DNA of 64,000 nt, from NCBI GenBank assembly GCA_036365145.1, contig JAEOAD010000040.1, positions 14,237,501 to 14,301,500 of the forward strand. The letters are read 5' to 3'. The stretch's first letter is position 1; each line of letters opens with the position of its first letter. This DNA is from Orientallactaga sibirica. Taxonomy: Eukaryota > Chordata > Mammalia > Rodentia > Dipodidae. Shown here in pieces: positions 9,648 through 18,158 of this stretch. Both the position numbers and the translations under genes were made by a program. The notes under the pieces were generated by a model. The model was given only the letters and a program-made list of their open reading frames with translations, did no database searches and had not been told where the DNA came from.

Positions 9648-9779
9648 TGTTTTTTGTTTTGTTTTTTTTTTGATTTTTTCAAGGTAGGGTCTCACTCTAG
9701 TCCAGGCTGACCTGGAATTCACTATGTAGTCTCAGGGTGGCCTCAAACTCATACCTCTGAGTGCTGGAATTAAAGGTGG
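9648..9779 (-). mobile_element. B1 SINE, 5'-truncated
   Basis: Ends at GGAATTAAAGGTG, losing the first ~20 nt of B1. The next 40 bp (GATTATACTATTTAACAAAG...) recur after an equally truncated B1 at 19.7 kb. Confidence 0.9.
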
Positions 9780-9819
9780 ATTATACTATTTAACAAAGAC
9801 GTATATTAGAACAAAATTA

Positions 9820-10020
9820 ATTTTTTTGCTATTATTATTAGCAAGATGTTTCGCATGGATACATCATGTGTTGGTACCCTCTTTTCCCCCGTTCCGTTGG
9901 GGATGCTCCTCAGTGGGGTTGCAGGTATCCCCATGGGGTTATAGTTTATGCATTGTGGGAGCAGTAGTTAGTTATTTTGGGGAGGGGAATGTCTCTGGGC
10001 ATGATGTCTCAAAATGTTTT
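9820..10020 (-). mobile_element. Probable L1 3' UTR fragment, antisense
   Basis: GTTCCGTTGGGGATGCTCC ... TTTATGCATTGTGGGAGCAG resembles the rodent L1 (Lx-type) 3' UTR from memory. It carries no coding part. Confidence 0.4.
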
Positions 10021-10093
10021 ATGTTTTGTTTGTTTTTTTAAATCCATTCAAGGGCCTAGAATATAGCTGAACAACAGAACCCTGGCCTAGAAG

Positions 10094-10127
10094 GTAATTA
10101 AAGGCGTGTGATACCACACCCAGCCCT
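10094..10127 (-). mobile_element. B1 5'-end remnant
   Basis: AATTAAAGGCGTGTGATACC then ACACCCAGCCC: only the first ~30 nt of a B1. Confidence 0.7.
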
Positions 10128-10139
10128 TTCAGTTTTATT

Positions 10140-10352
10140 TTTCTGGTTTATTTTTATTTATTTATTACAGAAAGAGAGAGGGAGAAGGAGAGAGAGTGAG
10201 AACAGGCACGCCAGATCCTCTAGCCACTGTAAACGAACTCCAGACACATGCACCACCATGTGTATCTGGATTACATGGGACCTGGAGAATCAAACCTGGG
10301 TCCTTAGGCTTTGCAGGCAAGCACCTTAACTGCTAAGCCATCTCTCCAGCCC
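10140..10352 (-). mobile_element. B2-family SINE
   Basis: First of three same-strand B2 copies in one target. Ends GCTAAGCCATCTCTCCAGCC and is followed by CAGCCCTTCCAATTT. Confidence 0.93.
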
Positions 10353-10379
10353 AGCCCTTCCAATTTATTTTTTCTCATT

Positions 10380-10587
10380 TTTTAATATTTTATTTATTTA
10401 TTTGAGAGAGAGAAAGAGGTAGAGAGAGAGGGAGAGAATGGGCACTCCAGAGCCTTCAGCCACTGCAAGCAAACTCCAGATACATGCACCCCTTGTGCAT
10501 CTGGCTAATGTGGGACCTGGGGAATTGAACCTGGGTCCTTTGACTTTGCAGGAAAATACCTTAAAAGCTAAGCCATCTCTACAGCCC
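10380..10587 (-). mobile_element. B2-family SINE
   Basis: Second copy of the stack; near consensus apart from a 3-bp deletion in GCACCCCTTGTGC. Confidence 0.93.
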
Positions 10588-10602
10588 AGCCCTTCCATTT
10601 AA

Positions 10603-10628
10603 AAAAATATATTTTTATTTGTTTATTT

Positions 10629-10659
<31 letters not shown>

Positions 10660-10820
10660 GGTGTGACCATGGGCACATTAGGAACTCCTGCCACTGCAAA
10701 GGAACTCTAGACCCATGTGCCACTTTGTGCATCTGGCTCTATGTGGGTACTGGGGAATCAAACCTGGGCTGTCAGGCTTTGCAAGCAAGCACCTATAACT
10801 ACTGAGTCATCTCACCAGCC
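10603..10820 (-). mobile_element. B2-family SINE, older copy
   Basis: Third copy, more diverged (GACAGAGACAGAGACAG repeat; ends GAGTCATCTCACCAGCCC). Confidence 0.9.
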
Positions 10821-10822
10821 CA

Positions 10823-11395
10823 GAGGCCTCACAGTGTAAAGATACACACTATATTTACGATGAGGTGCTATGGTGCCTAAGATTCACTTCAAAAATTTCC
10901 AGTGGGAGGGAGTGAGGAGAAGGGAGGTGGGGAGTGAACAGACTTTGGATGAGGCAAGACTGGCCAAGTGGTTGTGGAAGCTGTGTGGCAGGACTCTGGA
11001 GGCCATTCTATGATTGTGGACATTTAACTTTTCCCACAATAAGCAGTTTTTACAACTTGTTTGTGGCTGTTTACCAAGTGGAAAAATCCATGGGAATGAC
11101 CAGGCCTGTAGGCAGTAAAATCTATGCCCAACGCTGACACCAATGAACTTGAACCTGACCCACAGTCCCTGCATGCTGTGCGCCCAGGGTCTTCCCTTCT
11201 GAAAATGAGAGGTTTGCCCGTGAGTCATTCAGGTTCCGTCCAACTGGAAAATGTCTGGTCTTGGGCAATAGCGAAAAGGAAACAACGTTCACCAAGTCTG
11301 CACTGGCCAAGAGGAGCTGTGGAAATCAAACCCACTTCTGTCTGTCCCTCTTTATGCTAATACCTCTGAGTTTTGCATTGCTCTCAATCCCTAGC
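10823..11395. other. Single-copy-looking DNA
   Basis: About 570 bp without assignable repeats. Overlapping open frames on both strands (up to 114 codons) have no recognisable domain. Confidence 0.45.
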
Positions 11396-11526
11396 TACAT
11401 AACGTTATACCTGAGTTAATTTCCCTACCCCTCCTTTTCCTCATCTGTAAGATGGGATGAATGAGGATAAATTATAACCACCTAGTCTAGGGCTGTAATG
11501 ATAACCACACGAGTTAATAATATAGG
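11396..11526 (+). mobile_element. MIR SINE, first part
   Basis: CCTTTTCCTCATCTGTAAGA then TGGGATGAATGAGG is the MIR core. The element resumes at 12014 (GTGCCAGCCATGCAGTAGGTG) after two younger SINEs. Confidence 0.75.
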
Positions 11527-11528
11527 TA

Positions 11529-11675
11529 AGCCGGGCATGATGGCGCACGCCTTTAATCCCAGCACTCAGGAGGCTGAGGTAGAAGGACTGTCATGAGTTT
11601 GAGGCAAGACTGGGGGTATAGAGTTCCAGGTCAGCCTGGACTACAGTGAGAACCTGTCTTGAAAAACAATAATAC
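11529..11675 (+). mobile_element. B1 SINE nested in MIR
   Basis: GCCGGGCATGATGGCGCACG to ACCTGTCTTGAAAAACA. It is slightly murid-like (GAGGCTGAGG). Confidence 0.9.
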
Positions 11676-11689
11676 ATGGAAGATGCTGA

Positions 11690-12005
11690 GGGATGCACTG
11701 GAAAGAAGGCTCATTGGTTAAACATGCTGTCTATGCAAGCCTGATGACCAAGTTCCGAACCTCCAGACCCCACAGAAAGCAAACGCAAGCAGCGCCCATG
11801 GGTAATCCCAGTGCTTCGACAACAATGGGAGGTGGATTCAGGAGAATTTCACAGCTCCCAGCCAGCTAGCCTGGTGTTATATCAAATGAGGCAGAAGTCA
11901 AGGACTGGCACCCCAAGGCTGTCCTCTGACTTCCCACACATGCGCTGTGGCATGTACGTGTCCCTACACACAGACTACCCACCCACTACCCACACAGAGA
12001 GCTCT
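11690..12005 (+). mobile_element. B3/B2-related SINE, old
   Basis: GCACTGGAAAGAAGGCTCATTG, CAAGCCTGATGACCAAG, a B1-like middle (GGTAATCCCAGTGC) and the 3' end GTCCTCTGACTTCCCACAC ATGCGCTGTGGC. It fits a B3-type composite. Confidence 0.6.
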
Positions 12006-12013
12006 GAGAGCTG

Positions 12014-12060
12014 ACTGTGCCAGCCATGCAGTAGGTGCCCAGTCAATAGCAGATAGTTTG
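12014..12060 (+). mobile_element. MIR SINE, 3' end
   Basis: GTGCCAGCCATGCAGTAGGTG CCCAGTCAATAG: the MIR 3' end belonging to 11396-11526. Confidence 0.65.
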
Positions 12061-12061
12061 T

Positions 12062-12218
12062 TTACCATCTCCATTAGATAACTATGAAAACTAATTGTGG
12101 CTTAGTGAGGATAAGTGATTTAGCCCCAAGTCTATCTGTTTTAATAAACAATACAGCAGACGTTTCAGCACAAGTTTCTGACCATAAATCCAGCTCTGCT
12201 TCCATTTAAATTGCCCTC
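12062..12218 (-). mobile_element. MIR-like fragment, antisense
   Basis: ACTATGAAAACTAATTGTGG then GTGATTTAGCCCCAAGTC; a faint antisense MIR pattern. Confidence 0.45.
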
Positions 12219-12640
12219 TGAGGACATTATTATGAAAAATAGCAAATGATGACAGATTGAACCAGGCAATAACCTAGGAGGATCAGGGATTATCTGAAGA
12301 GTCCAGCCACCGTCAAAAATAACTTAACGTTTGTTATTAACACAAAAAACTTAGTCTGCGTGGCAGACTACAGCCCCTAGGTCTTGGAGCCAGCTAGCCT
12401 CTCTCCCAGACAGCCTGGAGCCCAGCACAGGGCAGTTGGAAAGCACTGGTGGCTGGGAGGTAAATTACACCAGCCAGCAAAAGCCAGCCCAGCCCGGAGT
12501 AGAGGACTGGGGTGTTCCTCTGTTTGCACACTGAAAAGATTCTCTAACCAGGCACGCTGGCTCCTTGGAACAACTGAGCACTCTGACCTCAGGTAACCGG
12601 GAATCATTTCCCAAAGTGTGGCATATGTGATGGTCTATTG
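12219..12640. other. Single-copy-looking DNA
   Basis: The part 12380-12600 is GC-richer with 70-76-codon frames on both strands. None is recognisable. Confidence 0.4.
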
Positions 12641-12852
12641 TTTTTTATATAATATTTATTTATTTATTTGAGAGAGAGGAAGAGAGAGAGAGAGGGAGAG
12701 AATGGGCACGCCAGGGCTTCCAGCTACTGCAAACAAACTCCAGACTCATGTTCCCCCTTGTGCATCTGGCTTACATGGGTCCTGGAGAATTGAACCGGGA
12801 TCTTTTGGCTTTAAAGGCAAATGCCTTAACCACTAAGCCATCTCTCCAGCCC
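12641..12852 (-). mobile_element. B2-family SINE, full length
   Basis: Antisense copy flanked by GTGATGGTC (12627-12635 and 12853-12861). Confidence 0.95.
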
Positions 12853-13018
12853 GTGATGGTCAATTTTCCCAGCATCTCTACTATTGTCAGCATCGCCTCT
12901 TCTCTGTAGTCCTCACCCATCCTCTCAAGACAAATTTTTATTAATGGTTTTAGAGATGGTCTATGGTTGTGGAATAAGACTGCTCTCTGTTCCCATCAAA
13001 TTTAAAGATGTGTTGTTG

Positions 13019-13163
13019 CCGGGCATGGTGGTGCACGCCTTTAATCCCAGCGCTCGGGAGGCAGAGGTAGAAGGATTGCTGAGAGTTCAAGGCCACCCTG
13101 AGACTACAGAGTGAATTCCAGGTCAGCCTGGGCTAGAGTGAGACCCTACCTCTAAAAAAAAAA
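13019..13163 (+). mobile_element. B1 SINE
   Basis: GCCGGGCATGGTGGTGCACG to TACCTCTAAAAAAAAAA; full length. Confidence 0.95.
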
Positions 13164-13173
13164 GTAATTTCAA

Positions 13174-13443
13174 GGGCTGGAGAGATGGCTTAGCGGTTAA
13201 GGCGCCTGCCTGCTAAGCCTAAGAACCGGGTTCCAATCTGCAGGTCCCACGTTTAGCCAGATGCAAAGTGACACACGGGTGCAATGCCACACTTGCCCAC
13301 AAGGGGGCACACACATCTGGATTTCCTTCACAGCAACTGAGAGACTGCTGGCACGCCCATTCTCTATCTGTCTCCCTCTCCATCTCTGTCTGTCTCTCTC
13401 TGTGTCTCTCTCCAAAAAAATTAAAAATTAAAATTTTTTTTAA
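13174..13443 (+). mobile_element. B2-family SINE, long variant
   Basis: Full length with a perfect 14-bp target duplication (AAAAAGTAATTTCA, 13159 and 13442). Between CCAGATGCA and CAAGGGGGCACAC it carries ~35 extra bases (AAAGTGACACACGGG...). Confidence 0.93.
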
Positions 13444-13636
13444 AAAGTAATTTCATATGGCCTCAGCTAATATATAAATATAACATTGAAAAGACACGCA
13501 CTGAACTGTCACTGTTCGTCCTTGGCTGGGAGCATTAAAACGGGAAGGGAGAGTAGGTGGGGCAGTTCATTTTTTCTCTTTGTTTCTATACTGGTTGCAC
13601 TGTCATTTAATCATTTTACCATTTAAAAATTTAAAA

Positions 13637-13803
13637 AGCCGGGCGTGGTGGCGCACGCCTTTAATCCCAGCACTTGGGAGGCAGAGGTAGGAAGATCACC
13701 GTGAGTTCAAAGCCACCCTGAGACTACACAGTTTATTCCAGGTCAGCCTGGGCCAGAGTGAGACCCTACCTCGAAAAACTAAAAAAAAAAAAAAAAAAAA
13801 AAA
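13637..13803 (+). mobile_element. B1 SINE
   Basis: GCCGGGCGTGGTGGCGCACG, near consensus, with a 23-A tail that suggests recent insertion. Confidence 0.96.
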
Positions 13804-13861
13804 GTTTTATTTGCCAAATTTAGTTATGTCATAATAAACTTAGTAACTAATGATTTTTTAC

Positions 13862-14023
13862 AGTTTTTTTTTTTTTTTTTTTTTTTGGTTTTGCTCTAGC
13901 CCAGGCTGACTCAGAATTTAATCTGTAGGCTCAGAATGGCCTTGAACTCATGAACTCATGGCAATCCTCCTACCTCAGCCTCCCAAGTGCTGGGAATAAA
14001 AGCGTGTACCACCATGCCCGGCC
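13862..14023 (-). mobile_element. B1 SINE
   Basis: 23-T tail, loses GAGGTAGGGTCTCAC, duplicates GAACTCAT. Inverted to the previous B1 with ~60 bp between tails. Confidence 0.93.
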
Positions 14024-14037
14024 TTTTTCTAGGCTTT

Positions 14038-14259
14038 TAAAAATCATTTATTTGAGAGAGACAGATAAAAACAGGTAGACTGGGAGAGGGAGAAAGACAG
14101 AGATTATGGGCATGCCAGAACCTTTTGCTACTGCAAACTGACTGCAGACACCTGCACGACTTTGTGCATTCGGTTTTACATGTGTTACTGGAGAATTGAA
14201 CCTGGGTCGTCAGGTTTTGCCAGCAAGTGCCTTTAACTGCTGAGCCATCTCTCTAGTCC
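14038..14259 (-). mobile_element. B2-family SINE, older copy
   Basis: Diverged antisense copy ending CTGAGCCATCTCTCTAGTCC. Confidence 0.88.
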
Positions 14260-14261
14260 GA

Positions 14262-14406
14262 TTTTTTTTTTGAGGTGGGGTTTCACTCTAGCCCATCCTG
14301 ATCTGAAACTCCCTCTATATCTTTAGGCTGGCCTTAAACTCATGGCTACCCTCCTATCTCAGCCTCCTGAATGCTGGGGTTATAGGCTTGAACCAGCACA
14401 TCCTGC
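14262..14406 (-). mobile_element. B1 SINE, older copy
   Basis: GAGGTGGGGTTTCACTCTAG to AACCAGCACATCCTGCT; ~20% diverged by eye. Confidence 0.85.
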
Positions 14407-14625
14407 TACCGTAATCAATAGTAGGTCAGGTCAGACACTCCCTATCCTCAAATGCCAGAGCATTTTGCACATATGAGGGCTAGCCAAACTTGATGCTACA
14501 GGCTTGGTGCCCATCTGATTGAGGTGTTTATTCCTCTCAGGGTGATGACATTTGTTTAAAAGGATAAGGAAGTAGAGATAGTTAAAGATATGTACCACCA
14601 TGCATTTATTTGATTTTTCTTTCTT

Positions 14626-14787
14626 ACTTTTTTTTTTTTTTTTTTTAGTTTTTCGAGGTAGGTTCTCACTCTAGTAAGCTGACCTGGAATTCACTATGTA
14701 GTCTCAGGGTGGCCTCGAACTCACAGCAATCCTCTTACCTTGGTCTTCCAGTGTTGGGATTAAAGGCATGGACCACCACACCTGGCT
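14626..14787 (-). mobile_element. B1 SINE
   Basis: 19-T tail, TTTTTCGAGGTAGGTTCTC; flanked by ATTTGATTTTT (14608 and 14789). Confidence 0.93.
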
Positions 14788-14811
14788 TATTTGATTTTTT
14801 AAAAGTTTTTC

Positions 14812-14896
14812 TCAGGGTGGCCTTGAACTCACAGCAATCCTTCTACCTCTGCCTCCCGAGTGCTGGGATTAAAGGTATACGCCACCATGCCCAGCT
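14812..14896 (-). mobile_element. B1 SINE, 3'-truncated
   Basis: Starts at CTCAGGGTGGCCTTGAAC, so the 3' third is missing; 5' end ACCATGCCCAGCT intact. Confidence 0.85.
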
Positions 14897-14902
14897 CAGT
14901 TG

Positions 14903-15024
14903 TTTTTTTTTTTTTTTTTTTAATGTGGAACTTCCCGAATTTGCACGTCATCCTTGCACAGGGGGCCATGCTTATCTTCTCTGTATCATTCCAATTTTAG
15001 TATATGTACTGTTGAAGTGAGCAC
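14903..15024 (-). pseudogene. U6 snRNA retropseudogene
   Basis: Read on the minus strand this is a near complete U6 copy of about 105 nt followed by an A tail (18 T on the plus strand at 14903-14920). The 5' GTGCTCACTTCAACAGTAC, the ATACTAAAATTGGAA block, GATACAGAGAAGAT with the invariant ACAGAG box, AAGCATGGCCCC holding the AGC triad, and GCAAGGATGAC are all readable. Substitutions hit the 5' stem-loop (CTTCGGCAGC became CTTCAACAGT) and the 3' end. U6 genes need an upstream PSE and TATA box; the flank 15025-15060 is a B2 tail, with no such promoter. The poly(A) tail marks it as an L1-mobilised copy, not a working gene. Confidence 0.93.
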
Positions 15025-15027
15025 TAA

Positions 15028-15210
15028 AATATATTCATTCATTTGAGAAAGAATGGGTGTGCCATGGCTTCCTGTTGCTGCAAATGAATTTTAGACACAT
15101 GTGTCACTTTGTGCATCTGGTTTTACATGGGTACTGGGGAATTGAGCTCAGCCAGGCCTTTAGGCTTTGCAAGCAAACACTTTTAGCCTCTGAGCCATCT
15201 CTCCAGCTCT
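15028..15210 (-). mobile_element. B2-family SINE
   Basis: Older antisense copy (CATTTGAGAAAGAATGGGTG to GAGCCATCTCTCCAGCTC). It lies directly upstream of the U6 copy. Confidence 0.9.
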
Positions 15211-15231
15211 CATTTGATTTTTTTTCAATTT

Positions 15232-15432
15232 AAAAAAATTTATTTATTTATTTGACAGAGAAAGAGGGAGAGAGAAAGAGAATGAGTGTGCCAGGGCCTC
15301 CAACCACTGCAAACAAACTCCAGATGCCTGTGCCCCCTTGTGCATCTGGTTAACATGCTTCCTGGGGAATTGAACCTGAGTCCTTTGGCTTTGCAGGCAA
15401 CTGCCTTAATTGCTAAGCCATCCTTCCAGCCC
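15232..15432 (-). mobile_element. B2-family SINE
   Basis: Antisense full-length copy between two ATTTGAT flanks (15212, 15435). Confidence 0.93.
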
Positions 15433-15449
15433 TTATTTGATGTTTATAT

Positions 15450-15739
15450 ATTTTCATTTTTATGTATTTGTTTGAGAGAGAGAAAAAGAAGCAGAGAAAG
15501 AGAGAATGAACACATCAGGAGTGATCCTCCCAACTCTGCCTCCAAAATGCTGGCATTAAAGGTGTGTGCCGACATGCCAAGCTGGAACAAAGCTTTTGTG
15601 AGCCCCAATTTACTGCAAACAAACTCCAGACACATATGCCACCTCGTGCATCTGGCTTATGTGGGTACTGGGGAATCAAACCTGGGTCCCTTTAGCTTTG
15701 CAGGCAGGCGCATGAACCTCTAAGCCATCTCTCCAGCCC
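15450..15739 (-). mobile_element. Chimeric B2 with embedded B1 segment
   Basis: Antisense B2 whose ~10 bp GCCTCCAGCC are replaced by 15521-15611: the 5' half of an antisense B1 plus 28 bp of its flank (GGAACAAAGCTTTTGTGAGC...). The same B1 and flank stand at 16730-16813. Confidence 0.88.
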
Positions 15740-15755
15740 TCTCATTTGATTTTAA

Positions 15756-16576
15756 ATGGAGAGAACATTGCTAACCCCTGAAGACTGGGGTTAGGGGGTC
15801 CAGGGGCCTGTTTTGAATGGCACACCTTCGGGTCTGAGCACTTCTTCTCACACTGTTGTAATCCCCCCCTAAGTCCTTTGTGTCCCTCAACCTCCTGCCT
15901 CTTCCCAACTATGAGCAAAAAGGAAAATAAATTCATGTCTCTGCATTGTGACCTCCCTTCTGTAACATGGCCGATATAATAAGGAGCTCATCACGATTTG
16001 TTAAATGAATGAAAGCGTACATGCGGGGGGGGGAGGGGAGTTCTTTTCTTTTTCATCACACACGCCACAGTTAGTGCAATGACAGAACAGAGCCTTCTAG
16101 AAGTACCCGTGTCACGGTTCAAGGGCAATGAGCTAAAAGCAAATCGAAACTTCTTCGTGTTTTGTTCAAAGCCCACGGACACTTCAACATGTATTAAATG
16201 TTAATCAGCAGCTATCTGGGTCAGTGGGTTAAGTAATAACTGTGGGGGGGAAGGTGAGAGGTGAAGAAATACACGGAAATTACATTCGGGGAGGGCTTGG
16301 TGCACCAGAGCGAAACTCGGATAATAGCATGCAACTGATTTAACCGTGTTATCTTTTTCCTTTTGCCTACATGGCAGGCTGGCTGCAGGGACGCCGTCTG
16401 CACTACTCAGGCATCTGCAGGACCTGGTACAATTTGGGGAATGTGAAGAGGTATCCAAAGGTTGCACATCCGGTCACTTTTGTCTTCTTATGTCCATTCA
16501 TTATATTTAGCCGAAGTGTTTGGGAACTGATTGTACTTTTTGGACCATGCTTTCCTGATTCCTTACATTTGACTCT
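15756..16576. other. Single-copy-looking DNA
   Basis: 820 bp free of SINEs, containing G runs at 16024-16033 and 16243-16249. Open frames of 60-92 codons overlap on both strands, none recognisable. Confidence 0.5.
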
Positions 16577-16654
16577 TTTTTTTTTTTTTTTTTGGCATAT
16601 TCTCATGAAGGCCAAGGAACTACTTTTTTGGGGGGGGGGTGCGGATTAGGTTTC

Positions 16655-16784
16655 GAGGTATTCAAGGTAGGGTCTCACTGTAGCTCAGGGTGACCTGGAA
16701 CTCACTGTAATTCGAGGCTGGCCTTGACTCCTACCTCTGCCTCCCAAATGCTGGGATTAAAGGTGTGCACCACCACGCCCAGCT
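16655..16784 (-). mobile_element. B1 SINE
   Basis: CAAGGTAGGGTCTCACTGTAG to CACCACGCCCAGCT, ~15 bp shortened in the middle. Its 5' flank is shared with the chimera at 15.5 kb. Confidence 0.92.
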
Positions 16785-16859
16785 GGAACAAAAGCTTTTG
16801 TGACTCCCAAATTGCTGGTCCTTAAAGGCAGTGAGGAATTATGCTACTAATGGTAGCTA

Positions 16860-16900
16860 GTCTGTTTTTGAGTACTTACTGTGTGCCAGGTCCATTTTTA
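16860..16900 (+). mobile_element. MIR/L2-like scrap
   Basis: TGAGTACTTACTGTGTGCCAGG is the common ancient-repeat phrase; too short to place. Confidence 0.4.
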
Positions 16901-16901
16901 C

Positions 16902-17096
16902 AGTCACTGGCTAGGGTAGTGGGACACTTTTGCCCACCTGAGGACACTGGACAATGCCTGGGGACATGTTGATCACTGGGACTAAGAGAAAAGAGGGTGT
17001 GAGCAAGTAATACTGGCATTGAGTGCATGAGGCCAGGGATGTTGTCAAACTCCCTACAATGATCAAGATAGTCCCCCACAAAAACGCAATGTCTGA
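16902..17096 (+). mobile_element. MER20-like hAT-Charlie DNA transposon
   Basis: CACTTTTGCCCACCTGAGG, GACAATGCCTGGGGACAT, ACTGGCATTGAGTGCATGAG GCCAGGGATGTTGTC and CCTACAATGATCAAGA follow MER20 in order. It is a non-autonomous element of the eutherian ancestor; the 3' terminal repeat is missing. Family assignment is from memory. Confidence 0.75.
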
Positions 17097-17097
17097 G

Positions 17098-17280
17098 CCA
17101 GGCGAGGTGGTGCACGCCTTTTAATCCCAGCACTCGGGAGGCAGAGGTAGAAGGATCACCTTGAGTTCGAGGCCACCCTGAGACTACATAGTGAATTCCA
17201 GGTCAGCCTGAGATAGAGTGAGACCCTACCTCGAAAAACAAACAAAAAAAAGAAAGAAAGAAAAAGAAAAAGAAAAAAGA
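17098..17280 (+). mobile_element. B1 SINE
   Basis: GCCAGGCGAGGTGGTGCACG to CCTCGAAAAACAAAC and a long AAAG-rich tail. Confidence 0.95.
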
Positions 17281-17290
17281 AATGCCTGGA

Positions 17291-17442
17291 AGCTAGGCAT
17301 GGTGGTGCATGCCTTTAATCCCAGCACTTGAAGGCAGAAGTAGGAGGATTGCCATGAGTTCGAGGCCACCCTGAGATGACATTGTGAATTCCAGGTCAGC
17401 CTGGGCTAGAGTGAGACCCTACCTCAAAAACCAAAAAAAAAA
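17291..17442 (+). mobile_element. B1 SINE
   Basis: AAGCTAGGCATGGTGGTGCATG, same direction as its neighbour, 10 bp away. Confidence 0.94.
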
Positions 17443-17444
17443 TT

Positions 17445-17679
17445 GGGCCGGAGAGATGGTTTAGCAGTAAAAGTGCCTGCCTGTGGAGCCTAAGGACCCA
17501 TGTTTGACTGTCCAGATCCTATATAAGCCAGACACACAGCAAGTGAGGCAAGTTCAAGGTTGCACATGCCCACTAGGTGGTACAAGCATCTGGAGTTCAA
17601 TTACAACGGCTGAGGCCCTGGCAAATTCTCTCTCTCTCTGTCTCTGTCCAAATAAAAACAAAATTAAAAAAAAAAAAAA
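17445..17679 (+). mobile_element. B2-family SINE, long variant
   Basis: GGGCCGGAGAGATGGTTTAG; after GCCAGACACA it has the extra segment (GCAAGTGAGGCAAGTTC...) before CTAGGTGGTACAAGCATC. Confidence 0.92.
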
Positions 17680-17844
17680 GGGCTAGTGGGTTAAGGCACC
17701 TGCCTGCAAAGCCTAAGGATTCAGATTTGATTCCCCAAGACCCACGAAAACCAGATGCACGAGGTGGCACACGCATTTGGAGTTCATTTGTAGTGGCTAG
17801 AGGCCCTGGTGTACTCATTATCTCCCTATCTATCTATCTATCTA

Positions 17845-17875
<31 letters not shown>

Positions 17876-17920
17876 CTGTTTCTCAAATAAATTAAATAAA
17901 ATAATTTTTAAAGAAAAAAT
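17680..17920 (+). mobile_element. B2-family SINE
   Basis: GGGCTAGTGGGTTAAGGC: a 10-bp deletion removes AGAGATGGCTT. The CT run expanded to (TATC)n/(TC)n at 17821-17880. Confidence 0.92.
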
Positions 17921-17950
17921 ATAAATAAGCAAAATATTCTTTTAAATGTA

Positions 17951-18155
17951 GGGGCTAGAGTGATGACTCAGCAATTAAGGCACTTGCTTGTAAAGTCTGA
18001 TGGCCTCAGTTCATTCCCCAGTAAAGCCATGTAAAGCCAAATGCACGAAGTTGTGCTTGTGTCTGGAGTTCAATTACAGTGGCAAAAGGCCCTAGGGTGC
18101 TTATTCTCTCCCTCTCTCTCTCCTTGAAAACTAATTAATTAAAAAAATTTTAAAT
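17951..18155 (+). mobile_element. B2-family SINE, older copy
   Basis: GGGGCTAGAGTGATGACTCAG; duplicates AAAGCCATGT in the body. Confidence 0.9.
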
Positions 18156-18158
18156 AAA

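Noticed and set aside
9419..9682. Ser/Phe-rich frame at the GAAA tract
   Set aside because: Pure purine/pyrimidine microsatellite translation.
10094..10830. Direct-repeat stack as a CRISPR-like array
   Set aside because: Repeats are SINE target duplications with SINE bodies between them, in a mammalian genome.
14903..15024. Functional U6 gene
   Set aside because: Poly(A) tail, mutated 5' stem-loop and no upstream PSE/TATA.
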